From: Anaerosolibacter carboniphilus
GTDB lineage: Bacteria > Bacillota > Clostridia > Peptostreptococcales > Thermotaleaceae
Assembly: GCF_014205875.1 (NCBI RefSeq)
Contig: NZ_JACHEN010000002.1
Span: 64,485 to 128,484, forward strand
Length of the DNA: 64,000 bases
Direction of reading: 5' to 3'
The notes under the pieces are model-generated. The model had not been told where the DNA came from and searched no databases. It saw only the letters and a program-made list of their open reading frames with translations. Every line of letters begins with the position of its first letter. Position 1 is the first letter of the stretch. A program made the translations under genes and the position numbers. Of this stretch, positions 25,773 through 34,483 are shown one piece after another.

Positions 25773-27119
25773 TTATAGAAACATTAATCCAAGACCGATA
25801 ATCACACCTGTATAGATTAAATCAATAATGCAGAACCCCATGATATCTCTTGCACCAAGGCCTGCAATACCTAGAGCAGGTAATGCCCAGAAAGGTTGTA
25901 TCATATTGGTCCATGCATCACCCCATGCAATGGCCATGGCTGTTTTGGCTGCCGGAACACCCAATTCGGCTCCAGCAGGCATCATAATCGGAGCCTGAAC
26001 TGCCCACTGTCCACCGCCAGATGGCACGAAGAAGTTTACCAATCCCGCGCTTAAGAATGTAAACAAAGGGAAGGTTCTAGGTGTGGAAATGTTTACGAAA
26101 GCATTGGACATTGCTCCTGCCAGAGAAAGCCCTTCTGCACTCATGCCTACCATCATCCCCATAATTCCTGCATAAAAAGGAAACTGTAGAATAATTCCTG
26201 CCGTACCTTTGGCCGCTTCTCCAATGGCTGTTAAGAATCGTCTTGGCGTTCCATGTAATAAAATTCCTAAAATTAAGAATATGAAGTTCACAATATCTAG
26301 ATTTAAGCTAAAACCATTGTTTATAAAGTAGTAGAAAATATATGCTAAACCTAGTACCCCAATCAATATGGACAGCACCGGACTCGTTTCCATTTTGTCT
26401 GCTGCTGTAGCAGCTTTTTCAGTAGTACACACTTCAGCCTCTAATAACATTTCTGGGTTTACCATAATAATCTTGTCTGGATCTGGATGCATCGCTTTGT
26501 TCACAAAAGGTAACGTAAATATAACAAGTCCAGAAATGATTAAGTTAAAATGAGAAAAAATCGTTTGACTAGTAGGAATCATTTCTGTGACAGCCCCTCT
26601 TGTCATACCGGCTAAATCTGCCGTAGGGGTTGCAAGGGTCAATGGTATGGAACCAGATAATCCACCATGCCATACCAAAAATCCAGAATAGGCTGCGGCA
26701 ATCAGCAGACGATAATCCACGCCTTTCACTTGTTTGGCCAATTGCCTTGCATATAATGCGCCAATAACCAAACCAAATCCCCAGTTAATCCAACACGCAA
26801 TGGCAGACACGAATGAAACGGCAAGGATTGCTTGGGTAGGTGTTTTTGTAAGTCCAGCTAAATTCTTCAAACCTCTTTTAATGCTGGGCGCGCTAGCCAA
26901 AGTGTGACCTGTTACTAAAACCAAGGCCATCTGCATGGAAAAGGCCAACAGACTCCAAAAACCTTTCCCCCAATGGACAGTCATTGCCATTGCACTTTGT
27001 CCTGTAAATATAATACCTAAGACAAATACAATCAGCGTCAGGATTACTGCAAATAAAAATGGATCCGGTAAATACTTTTGAACCAATGTAACGCAGCCAT
27101 TTGTAAATCGTTTAAACAT
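25773..27119 (-). CDS. atoE: Short-chain fatty acid transporter AtoE
   Basis: The 448-residue protein is a polytopic membrane carrier of the AtoE/SCFA family, with blocks such as LPDPFLFAVILTLIVFVLGII, INWGFGLVIGALYARQLAK, GLVNFFVPSGGGQWAVQAPIMMPAG and IAWGDAWTNMIQPFWALPALGIAG. It imports short-chain fatty acids or acetoacetate. It is the last gene of a thiolase-ctfA-ctfB-atoE series, which confirms its role in uptake of the CoA-transferase substrate. A 71-bp gap with a hairpin separates it from ctfB. A strong terminator follows. Confidence 0.93.
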   Translation of the reverse strand: MFKRFTNGCVTLVQKYLPDPFLFAVILTLIVFVLGIIFTGQSAMAMTVHWGKGFWSLLAFSMQMALVLVTGHTLASAPSIKRGLKNLAGLTKTPTQAILAVSFVSAIACWINWGFGLVIGALYARQLAKQVKGVDYRLLIAAAYSGFLVWHGGLSGSIPLTLATPTADLAGMTRGAVTEMIPTSQTIFSHFNLIISGLVIFTLPFVNKAMHPDPDKIIMVNPEMLLEAEVCTTEKAATAADKMETSPVLSILIGVLGLAYIFYYFINNGFSLNLDIVNFIFLILGILLHGTPRRFLTAIGEAAKGTAGIILQFPFYAGIMGMMVGMSAEGLSLAGAMSNAFVNISTPRTFPLFTFLSAGLVNFFVPSGGGQWAVQAPIMMPAGAELGVPAAKTAMAIAWGDAWTNMIQPFWALPALGIAGLGARDIMGFCIIDLIYTGVIIGLGLMFL

Positions 27120-27151
27120 CTTCTCTTTCCCCTTTCATTGAATATATATTC

Positions 27152-27185
27152 TTGGGTACTACTCGCCTAGGCAAGCAGTACCCAA
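27152..27185 (-). promoter_or_regulatory. Intercistronic hairpin between ctfB and atoE
   Basis: TTGGGTACT (27152-27160) pairs with AGTACCCAA (27177-27185). There is no T-tract, so it is more likely an mRNA processing or stability hairpin than a full terminator. Confidence 0.5.
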
Positions 27186-27190
27186 ACAAT

Positions 27191-27850
27191 TTATATCTCC
27201 ATAGGTTTTAAATCTTCTGCAACAATAAGGTCTGCTTCTGTTGCCCGCTTTACATCTTCTATCGTAAAATCTGGATGAATCTCTTTCAGCACAATTCCCT
27301 GAGTCGTAACCTCCATCACGCCCATTTCTGTAATAATCAAATCTACCTCTTGAACAGCCGTTAACGGCAGGCTGCATTTCTTTAGTATTTTAGGCTCGCC
27401 TTTTGCAGTATGCTCCATGGCTACAATCACTTTCTTTGCGCCAACCACCAAATCCATGGCACCACCCATACCTGGAACCATCTTCCCTGGTATCTTCCAA
27501 TTTGCCAAATTTCCTTCCTGATCTACTTGCAGTGCACCTAGCACCGTAGCATCCACATGTCCTCCACGTATGATACCAAAAGACATGGCACTATCAAAGA
27601 AAGCACCTCCCATTTTTATGGTAACAGGCTGTCCTCCTGCATTGACAATGTACTTGTTTTCTTTTCCAGTTTCCGCTGCTGGTCCAATGCCTACAAATCC
27701 ATTTTCTGATTGGAGAGTGACATCCATATCTGGCGCTATATAATTTGCCACCATGGTAGGCAAACCAATCCCTAAATTTACAACATCCCCGTCTTTAAAT
27801 TCCTTGGCTACTCTTTTGGCTATGACAATTTTCACTTCATTTTTATCCAT
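27191..27850 (-). CDS. ctfB: 3-oxoacid/acetoacetate CoA-transferase subunit B
   Basis: The 219-residue protein is the catalytic beta subunit of a family I CoA-transferase. GLGIGLPTMVANY (26-38) and the SENG motif with the nucleophilic Glu49 are present, and the C-terminus keeps LITEMGVMEVT. With subunit A it exchanges CoA between acetyl-CoA or butyryl-CoA and acetoacetate. Its start overlaps the stop of subunit A (TAATG), indicating translational coupling. The symbol could equally be atoA or scoB. Confidence 0.93.
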   Translation of the reverse strand: MDKNEVKIVIAKRVAKEFKDGDVVNLGIGLPTMVANYIAPDMDVTLQSENGFVGIGPAAETGKENKYIVNAGGQPVTIKMGGAFFDSAMSFGIIRGGHVDATVLGALQVDQEGNLANWKIPGKMVPGMGGAMDLVVGAKKVIVAMEHTAKGEPKILKKCSLPLTAVQEVDLIITEMGVMEVTTQGIVLKEIHPDFTIEDVKRATEADLIVAEDLKPMEI

Positions 27851-28503
27851 TATTTTTCACCTCCTACAATATAATTTACAAAGATACCCGGGGTCATCAC
27901 TTCATTGGGATCTAGTTCTCCTACTGCTACTAGATGCTCTGCTTCCACGATCACCACATCTGCTGCCGTAGCCATCAGAGGATTAAAGTTTCTAGCTGCA
28001 TCCTTATAGCAAATATTTCCTTTCTCATCTACCTTGTGTCCAAAGATCAAGGCCACGTCCGCCTTTAAAGGCAGCTCAAGCAGATAGGTTTTTCCGTTCA
28101 ACACCATTTTTTCTTTTCCTTTTTCTACTTCTGTGCCTACGCCTGTTGGCGTTAAAATACCACCCAAACCGGCACCTGCTGCCCGTATTTTTTCTGCCAA
28201 ACTTCCTTGGGGAACCAAATCCACTTCTGTTTCTTTCTCATTCATTTGGCGTCCAGTTTCCGGATTTGTACCGATATGGGAAGTAATAATCTTCTTGAAC
28301 TGCTTATTTACAACCATTTTCCCAACACCTGCATCTGGAAAAGCCGTATCGTTGCAAATCAACGTTAGATCCTTTACTCCTTTTTCAACCAAAGCGTCAA
28401 TCAGCTTTTGTGGGCTTCCGCAACCTAGAAATCCTCCAACCATTATCGTCATACCATCTTGAACATGGGTGACAGCCTCTTCTATAGATATGCTTTTATT
28501 CAT
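27850..28503 (-). CDS. ctfA: 3-oxoacid/acetoacetate CoA-transferase subunit A
   Basis: The 217-residue alpha subunit begins MNKSISIEEAV behind AAAAGGAGGATATATTT. It carries the oxyanion and CoA-site glycine motif VGGFLGCGSPQ at about residues 21-31, and the family blocks LTPTGVGTEVE and DVALIFGHKVDEKGN. It forms the heteromer with subunit B. It lies 27 bp after the thiolase stop in the same operon. Acetoacetate is the most likely acid because of the thiolase and AtoE, but butyrate or related acids are possible. Confidence 0.93.
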   Translation of the reverse strand: MNKSISIEEAVTHVQDGMTIMVGGFLGCGSPQKLIDALVEKGVKDLTLICNDTAFPDAGVGKMVVNKQFKKIITSHIGTNPETGRQMNEKETEVDLVPQGSLAEKIRAAGAGLGGILTPTGVGTEVEKGKEKMVLNGKTYLLELPLKADVALIFGHKVDEKGNICYKDAARNFNPLMATAADVVIVEAEHLVAVGELDPNEVMTPGIFVNYIVGGEK

Positions 28504-28529
28504 AAATATATCCTCCTTTTGCTTTCTAT

Positions 28530-29708
28530 CTATCGCTTGATCACCATAGCAATCCCTTGTCCGCCACCAATGCAAAGGGTAGCCAACCCTGTTTCCGCAT
28601 CCCTTTTTATCATTTCATGTATCAAGGTTACCAGGATTCTTGCCCCTGATGCACCAATAGGATGACCTAAAGCAATGGCGCCACCATTGACGTTGGTTTT
28701 CTCAGGGTCTAAGCCTAAATCCTTCACTACTGACAAAGATTGTGCTGCAAAGGCTTCGTTGGCCTCTACCAAATCGATGTCCTTTGGGGTGAAGCCTGCT
28801 TTTTCCAATGCTTTTCTGGAAGCCGGTACAGGTCCATATCCCATAATCTTCGGATCAAGCCCTGCGGAAGCAAAGGAGACAATGGTTGCCAAAGGCTCTA
28901 TTCCCAGTTTTTCAGCCATTTCCTTGGACATGAGTACTAAAGCCGCCGCACCATCATTAATACCCGAAGCATTTCCTGCTGTAACCGTTCCATCCTTCTT
29001 AAAAGCTGGCTTCAGTTTAGTCAAACTTTCTATGGTTGTTCCAAATTTCGGATGTTCATCGGTATTCACCATGAGTGGTTCTCCCTTTCGCTGGGGCACG
29101 GGTACAGGAACAATCTCTTCAGTAAATCTTCCCGATTTGATGGCTTCTTCCGCCCGTTTCTGACTTTGAAGGGCAAATTGATCCTGTTCTTCTCTAGATA
29201 TGTTCCATCTTTCTGCGATATTTTCTGCCGTAATGCCCATGTGGTAGTCATGAAACGCATCCCATAAACCATCTCGTATGATATAGTCTACAACCTTTTG
29301 ATCTCCCATTCTCATTCCCCATCTGGCACCCTCTAGAAGATAGGGAGCAGAACTCATACTTTCTGTTCCTCCAGCCAAAACCACGTCGGCTTCCCCAACC
29401 ATAATCGATTGAGCTGCCAAAGCAACAGTTTTTAATCCAGAACCGCATACCTTGTTCACTGTAAAAGATGACACTTCTTCCGGGATACCTGCCCCCATGG
29501 AAACCTGTCTCGAAACATTCTGACCTTGCCCTGCCTGCAGCACATTTCCAAAGATAACCTCATCAATCATTTCTGGCTTAATTCCTGCTCTTTTGATGGC
29601 TTCCTTTGCAGTGATTGTACCCAGTTCTACGGCAGACACATTTTTAAAGCAACCACCAAAGGCACCTATAGGTGTTCTGACTGCACTTACAATAACAACT
29701 TCTCTCAT
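28530..29708 (-). CDS. atoB: Acetyl-CoA acetyltransferase (thiolase)
   Basis: The 392-residue product catalyses reversible cleavage of acetoacetyl-CoA into two acetyl-CoA. The acyl-accepting Cys88 is in NKVCGSG, with [10 protein letters not shown] carrying the catalytic His near 348 and CIGGGQG near 378 the second Cys. Length is the family norm. The start ATG lies behind AAGGAGGTTATTTTAC; ten codons further upstream in frame there is no ribosome binding site. It is the first gene of the sigma-54-dependent operon and lies just downstream of a perfect -24/-12 element. The same enzyme is often called thlA in Clostridia. Confidence 0.95.
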   Translation of the reverse strand: MREVVIVSAVRTPIGAFGGCFKNVSAVELGTITAKEAIKRAGIKPEMIDEVIFGNVLQAGQGQNVSRQVSMGAGIPEEVSSFTVNKVCGSGLKTVALAAQSIMVGEADVVLAGGTESMSSAPYLLEGARWGMRMGDQKVVDYIIRDGLWDAFHDYHMGITAENIAERWNISREEQDQFALQSQKRAEEAIKSGRFTEEIVPVPVPQRKGEPLMVNTDEHPKFGTTIESLTKLKPAFKKDGTVTAGNASGINDGAAALVLMSKEMAEKLGIEPLATIVSFASAGLDPKIMGYGPVPASRKALEKAGFTPKDIDLVEANEAFAAQSLSVVKDLGLDPEKTNVNGGAIALGHPIGASGARILVTLIHEMIKRDAETGLATLCIGGGQGIAMVIKR

Positions 29709-29785
29709 GTAAAATAACCTCCTTATTTTTATGATCATCTTTTTTTCATTGGATTGAATGAAACGAGAAAATGATACCTTTATAT

Positions 29786-29802
29786 AGCAATTTGTATGCC
29801 AA
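29786..29802 (-). promoter_or_regulatory. Sigma-54 (-24/-12) promoter of the acetoacetate operon
   Basis: The minus strand reads TTGGCATACAAATTGCT, with GG (29800-29799) and GC (29788-29787) separated by exactly 10 bp, matching the RpoN consensus. The thiolase ATG is about 65 bp downstream of the expected start. The adjacent gene encodes a sigma-54 activator. Confidence 0.92.
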
Positions 29803-29896
29803 CTTTTTTCCCGTCTGTGAAAGCCATGTTTTTTAAGGGTCTACACCATTTCATTTAAAGTACAATGATTTGAGTAAGTTTGGATTATTTCATTTA

Positions 29897-29978
29897 TGTA
29901 GAAATTTTTCTACATAAATCTTATAAAACAAAATCAATGAACATAATCAAAAAGAAATAGTGTAGACATTTGTCTACA
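29897..29978 (-). promoter_or_regulatory. Two activator-binding palindromes upstream of the sigma-54 promoter
   Basis: TGTAGA-N6-TCTACA occurs at 29897-29914 and again at 29961-29978, 64 bp apart, roughly six helical turns. A half site TCTACA lies at 29840. They sit about 95-190 bp upstream of the -24/-12 element, the usual range for enhancer-type sites. The second copy is embedded in a longer stem with flanking A/T tracts and may also end the activator's transcript. Confidence 0.75.
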
Positions 29979-29996
29979 CTATTTCTTTTTTGTATC

Positions 29997-31457
29997 TTAT
30001 TTTCTACACAACTTCTTTTCATCACCATCCAACATGGAGATGTCTAGGCCATATGCCTCTATTTTTTTATAAATCGCCGTTCTATGGATGCCTAATTTTT
30101 TTGCTGCTAAGGTTCGATTCCCACCACATACCTGAAGGGCTTTTTGAATCCCTTCAATTTCCGCCTTGGCTACAATGTCTTTTAGTAGCAGCGATTCTTC
30201 GTCTGGCTTCACAGGCACTTTTTTATACTTCATCAAGTATTCAGGGAGATGGTCCCACCGAATTACTTCTCCCGAGGCTATGTTTAACGCTCGCTCAAGG
30301 GTATTCCTCAGCTCCCTTGTGTTTCCAGGCCAATCATGGGCAAGTAAAATATCCAAGGCTTCGTCAGAAATTTTTTTCGGTAATATCTTCAAGTCATTGG
30401 CTAGGCTCTCTAAAATATATGTCACCAACAGCGGAATATCCTCTATTCTATCCCTAAGGGGCGGAATATCGATCCGCACCACATTCAACCGATAATATAA
30501 GTCCTGCCGAAAAGTTCCCTTTTGAATGGCCTCTTCTAGTTTTTCATTGGTGGATGCAATGACCCTCACATCCAATTCAATGAGATTTGTCCCTCCTACC
30601 CGCTCAAATTCTCGGCTTTCCAATACGCGGAGAAGCTTGGCCTGCATCTCTGGAGGCATGTCTCCGATTTCATCCAATAATATGGTACCACCTTTGGCCA
30701 GCTCAAATTTCCCAAGCTTTCCTTCTTTTTTAGCCCCAGTAAAAGCTCCGCCTTCATAACCAAATAATTCTGCTTCCAAAAGTTCCTTAGGAATTGCTGC
30801 ACAATTGATGGATACAAAACTTCCGTATTTTCTCAAACTGGCATTGTGGATGGCATGGGCAAAAATTTCTTTGCCTGTCCCACTTTCCCCTTGAATAAGA
30901 ATTGTTGAATTACTCTCTGCCGCTCTCCTTGCAATCTCCTTCAAGTAAATCATGTGCTTATCCTTTGTAATAATGTGATCAAAGGAATACTTGGCTTCAT
31001 AGAACTTTGTAATTTCTCCTCGATATTTATGGACAGTGCTCATCAATGTCTCCATTTTTAAAGCCAAAGATTTAAGCTCTTTTACATCCTTAAACATGAC
31101 TGTTCCAGCAGCTCCGATAATCCTTCCATCTTTAACAATGGGTACACGGCTGGTAATCATATCATGACCCTGTATTTTTTGTATTTCTCCCAGCTCTTTT
31201 TCTCCTGTCTTCGCCACAATGTGGAGTCTCGTATTCTCTATGACATCTTCCACACGTTTATTGAGTACTGTCTCCTCCTTGATTCCCAACAGCTTTTCAT
31301 AATTCCATTTAACGATTCTACCTTCTTCATTTACCAAAACCATCCCATGATAGGCATTGTCAAAAAGCTCCTCTATCATCTCTATACTTTCTTTCAGCTT
31401 TTTCATTTGGTAATTGGACTCATTCTCCACATTGGCAGAACAAAATTCTTCCATCAC
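29997..31457 (-). CDS. Sigma-54-dependent activator, PAS-AAA-Fis type (AtoC-like role)
   Basis: The 486-residue protein has a PAS domain (about 28-130, FDNAYHGMVLVNEEGRIVKWN), a central AAA+ domain with Walker A GESGTGKE (190-197) and the sigma-54 contact loop GAFTGA (237-242), and a C-terminal Fis-type helix-turn-helix (GGNRTLAAKKLGIHRTAIYKK). There is no response-regulator receiver domain, so the signal is sensed by PAS directly. The gene lies upstream of and in line with the thiolase operon, whose promoter and palindromes fit this class. Regulation of acetoacetate or fatty acid use is a strong inference. Translation starts at GTG 31457 or ATG 31454 behind GAGGAGG. Confidence 0.92.
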   Translation of the reverse strand: MMEEFCSANVENESNYQMKKLKESIEMIEELFDNAYHGMVLVNEEGRIVKWNYEKLLGIKEETVLNKRVEDVIENTRLHIVAKTGEKELGEIQKIQGHDMITSRVPIVKDGRIIGAAGTVMFKDVKELKSLALKMETLMSTVHKYRGEITKFYEAKYSFDHIITKDKHMIYLKEIARRAAESNSTILIQGESGTGKEIFAHAIHNASLRKYGSFVSINCAAIPKELLEAELFGYEGGAFTGAKKEGKLGKFELAKGGTILLDEIGDMPPEMQAKLLRVLESREFERVGGTNLIELDVRVIASTNEKLEEAIQKGTFRQDLYYRLNVVRIDIPPLRDRIEDIPLLVTYILESLANDLKILPKKISDEALDILLAHDWPGNTRELRNTLERALNIASGEVIRWDHLPEYLMKYKKVPVKPDEESLLLKDIVAKAEIEGIQKALQVCGGNRTLAAKKLGIHRTAIYKKIEAYGLDISMLDGDEKKLCRK

Positions 31458-31528
31458 GGTAATACCTCCTCAGCCCCAACCTTTTAAAAGGGTTTATCCA
31501 TAGATAAATATGGGAAACAATTTCTATA

Positions 31529-31723
31529 CTATTCCATAGTATATTCCAAAACCAAGTTCGGAATAACGGAAACATCTTTGTTGTTCAGCTCTTCAAAGGT
31601 ATTGATGCCAGCATTTGGTGAAGCTAATCGTTTAAAAGCCTTATCATTATTATAATCGTATAATACAGCAAACCATATGTCAAACCATTGTGATATTCTT
31701 GCTATTATAATAAATAATGCCAT
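31529..31723 (-). pseudogene. Possible gene remnant
   Basis: A short open frame of 64 codons lies in the gap between the activator gene and the 160-bp element. Its second half (YNNDKAFKRLASPNAG then INTFEELNNKDVSVIPN) reads like the C-terminus of a real protein, but there is no ribosome binding site before its start and no recognisable family. It may be the decayed tail of a lost gene. Chance cannot be excluded. Confidence 0.25.
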
Positions 31724-31754
31724 GATTCTTTTGAATCATGGCATTATTTATTAT
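31707..31754. terminator. Perfect 22-bp hairpin downstream of treR
   Basis: Arms 31707-31728 and 31733-31754 are fully complementary with a TTTT loop. The outer stem is AT-rich. It lies immediately next to copy 2 of the 160-bp element and downstream of treR. Confidence 0.7.
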
Positions 31755-31911
31755 ATAGGAAATTATGGTTTTCAATTTCCTATATATGGGGTGTGCAGAG
31801 GGGATTCCCCTTTGCCGTATTCAAGAAGGTCCTCAGGAACCTGCATTGCAGGCGTCGAAGGAAACCTAGGGTTTCCTAGCGAAAACAAATTGCCGATAGG
31901 CAACTTTGTTC
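31752..31911 (+). repeat. 160-bp multi-hairpin element, copy 2
   Basis: This copy is the reverse complement of 21416-21578 with only a few single-base differences (for example GGGGATTCCCC here against GGGGATTTCCCC there, and TTCAAGAAGG against TTCAGGAAGG). The near identity over the full length, the sharp ends (ATATAGGAAATT on one side, TTTGTTC on the other) and the opposite orientation indicate a recently spread dispersed element. Confidence 0.8.
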
Positions 31912-31936
31912 TTATAGGTAACCTGTATATTTTTAC

Positions 31937-32650
31937 TTAGTGCTTCCTTCTAGCAAAATCTACAAATCGAAATTTATCTGGTCTATGCCTGGATTCTGTA
32001 TATTGAAAAAGACTGGCATCCTCTAAATAGGTATAGTTTTTTACAACCACAATCATAGTGTGACCTTCCAAATCCAAATACTTCTTATCTTCCTCTGTGA
32101 TCTGCTGGACGGTAATTTCTTTTTTGGCAAAGCTAATCTTAAGGCCTAGATCGTTTTCAAGATATTCATAAATAGAGTTTTCACAAATCTCCCTAGTCAG
32201 CAAAGACACAAATTTCTTGTTGAGAAAATCTTTATCTAAGATAATTCTCTTACCTTCAATTTCCCTGACCCTGATAACCTTCCATACATCCTCATCCTTG
32301 GATAGATCTAGCTGCTTCATCAAATAATCATCGGCTTTAATTACTTCCAACTCCGCTAAGATAGTATTTGACTTTGCATCCATCCGTTCTGACAGTTCTT
32401 TAAAACTGGTAAGCCCTGATACGCTAAAGTCAAACTTATGAATATCCAAAACAAAGGAGCCTTTTCCTTTTATTTTCTGAATGTATCCATTTCGTTCCAG
32501 CAATGTGAGGGCCTTTCTGATGGTGTCTCTGGAAACATTGTATATCTCCATCAATTCATTTTCAGAGGGGAGCTTTGTGCTGGATTCCAGCTTTCCATTT
32601 TCAATTTTACTCACAATTTCATTATAAATAGTAAAATACTTGCTATCCAT
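31937..32650 (-). CDS. treR: Trehalose operon repressor TreR (GntR/HutC subfamily)
   Basis: The 237-residue protein has an N-terminal GntR winged helix (LPSENELMEIYNVSRDTIRKAL, about 27-48) and a UTRA effector domain. Its C-terminus reads YTESRHRPDKFRFVDFARR, characteristic of TreR. It binds trehalose-6-phosphate and represses the tre operon. It is the last gene of treP-treC-treR, 35 bp after treC. Two palindromes fitting TreR lie at the operon promoter. Confidence 0.95.
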   Translation of the reverse strand: MDSKYFTIYNEIVSKIENGKLESSTKLPSENELMEIYNVSRDTIRKALTLLERNGYIQKIKGKGSFVLDIHKFDFSVSGLTSFKELSERMDAKSNTILAELEVIKADDYLMKQLDLSKDEDVWKVIRVREIEGKRIILDKDFLNKKFVSLLTREICENSIYEYLENDLGLKISFAKKEITVQQITEEDKKYLDLEGHTMIVVVKNYTYLEDASLFQYTESRHRPDKFRFVDFARRKH

Positions 32651-32685
32651 CTTTCATCACCGTAGCCATTTTACCATTTTTACCC

Positions 32686-34350
32686 TCATTTTTCAAGGTG
32701 ATAGACGATGGCTTCATAGGGCCTTAGTTTCATTTTCTTGAACGCCGATGAAGAATCCTTATAATTTGAAATCAAAATCTTACTTTCATATCCATCAAGA
32801 TCGATTGCCTCAGGCAATTCAAACCATGTATCTTGATCAAAAAAATTATTGATCACCAACAATCTCTCTGATTGATAGGCTCTGATATAAGCGAATATAT
32901 GGGTATCCTCCTCTAAAATGGGCTGATATGTGCCGTATGCGATGATATCTAATTCTTTTCTCGAACGAATCAATTGCTGATAGTGATAAAAAATAGAGTT
33001 TGGATCCTTCAGCGCATTCTCTGCATTGATTTGCCGGAAGTTCTTTCCCACTGCAATCCACGGTATCCCCGTCGTAAAGCCACCATGTTTATGGCTGTTC
33101 CATTGCATAGGTGTACGAGAATTGTCCCGAGACTTTGCCTTTAGGGTTTCAATGATTTCCCTTTGATCTTTACCCTGCTGCAGTAGAATATTATAATAGT
33201 TGATGGATTCCACATCCTTATACTGATCGATTTCCTCAAAGGAGGGGTTTGTCATGCCCAATTCTTCCCCTTGATAAATATAAGGTGTCCCCCTTAGCAT
33301 GTGTATAGCAGTGGCCAGCATTTTCGCCGACTCTCCATGATACTTTCCATCATCCCCAAAGCGAGACACAATACGGGGTTGATCGTGATTGCACCAGAAT
33401 ACCGCATTCCATCCATTGCCTTCTTCCATACCCGTTTGCCATTCATTGAAAATCTGTTTTAATTTTAGAAAGTCAAAATCCATCCGGGTCCATTTATCGC
33501 CATCCTTGTAATCTACTTTCAGATGATGAAAATTAAACACCATGGATAATTCCTTCTCTTCTGGATTGGAGTACCTAATACAATTATCAATGGTGGTAGA
33601 GGACATCTCGCCCACGGTAATGATCTCCGCCTGCCTTCCAAAGGTTTCTCGATTCAGCTCCTTCAAATAGTGATGAATACGAGGTCTATCGGTATAAAAG
33701 CACCGACCATCCCCTTCCAAATCATCCACATAATGCTCTGGTTTTGATATCAAATTGATGACATCGAGACGAAATCCTTTGACCCCCTTTTGAATCCAAA
33801 AGTTTACGATATCATAAATTTCTTTTCTCAATGCTTCATTTTCCCAATTTAAATCTGCCTGGCTGATATCAAATAGGTGTAAATAGTATTCATCGAATGT
33901 TTCTACATACTCCCAAGCAGAACCACCAAATTTTGAAGTCCAATTGGTTGGCTCTTTTCCATCCTTAGGCGGCTCAAAAATATAATAGTTCTTATATTTT
34001 TCATCTCCCCCTATGGCTTTTTGAAACCATGGATGCTCGGTGGATGTATGATTAAACACCATATCCAGCATAATATCAATTCCTCGCTGATGGGCTTCAG
34101 CTACCATTTCATCAAAGTCCTCCATGGTTCCAAACCGAGAGTCAATGTTGCAGTAGTCTGCCACATCATATCCGTTGTCCCGTTGAGGGGAAACATAGAA
34201 GGGTGTCAGCCATATATAATCCACACCCAATGTCTGCAGGTAATCTAATTTTTCTGTAACACCCTTCAGATCCCCAAATCCATCTCCATTGGAATCATGA
34301 AACGATTTAGGATAGATCTGATACACCACGCTCTTTCTAAAGTCTTTCAT
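32686..34350 (-). CDS. treC: Alpha,alpha-phosphotrehalase (trehalose-6-phosphate hydrolase)
   Basis: The 554-residue GH13 enzyme splits trehalose-6-phosphate into glucose and glucose-6-phosphate. It begins MKDFRKSVVYQIYPKSF behind TTGAAGGAGCAAATGAT; a longer in-frame start lacks a ribosome binding site. The active site is complete: GFRLDVINLI with the nucleophile Asp, ITVGEMSS with the acid/base Glu, and WCNHDQPR with the third Asp. The order treP-treC-treR fixes the assignment as phosphotrehalase rather than oligo-1,6-glucosidase. Confidence 0.95.
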   Translation of the reverse strand: MKDFRKSVVYQIYPKSFHDSNGDGFGDLKGVTEKLDYLQTLGVDYIWLTPFYVSPQRDNGYDVADYCNIDSRFGTMEDFDEMVAEAHQRGIDIMLDMVFNHTSTEHPWFQKAIGGDEKYKNYYIFEPPKDGKEPTNWTSKFGGSAWEYVETFDEYYLHLFDISQADLNWENEALRKEIYDIVNFWIQKGVKGFRLDVINLISKPEHYVDDLEGDGRCFYTDRPRIHHYLKELNRETFGRQAEIITVGEMSSTTIDNCIRYSNPEEKELSMVFNFHHLKVDYKDGDKWTRMDFDFLKLKQIFNEWQTGMEEGNGWNAVFWCNHDQPRIVSRFGDDGKYHGESAKMLATAIHMLRGTPYIYQGEELGMTNPSFEEIDQYKDVESINYYNILLQQGKDQREIIETLKAKSRDNSRTPMQWNSHKHGGFTTGIPWIAVGKNFRQINAENALKDPNSIFYHYQQLIRSRKELDIIAYGTYQPILEEDTHIFAYIRAYQSERLLVINNFFDQDTWFELPEAIDLDGYESKILISNYKDSSSAFKKMKLRPYEAIVYHLEK

Positions 34351-34483
34351 ATCATTTGCTCCTTCAACGAATAGGTAATAAAGTCCAATAACATCTATAA
34401 TATTTACTAAGAAAAAGAGGGGGATAGACATTCCCCTCTTACCCTTTGCTGCATTCTTTATGAACTTCTCATGGTTAACACAC

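Noticed and set aside
25773..27119. Sigma-54 promoter in front of atoE alone
   Set aside because: The 71-bp gap after ctfB contains only a hairpin and no -24/-12 pair, so atoE is read from the operon promoter.
31764..31903. Open reading frame through the 160-bp element with the same translation in both copies
   Set aside because: The frame is shared only because the DNA is nearly identical. It has no ribosome binding site, no start within the element, and a one-base length difference between copies shifts one end.
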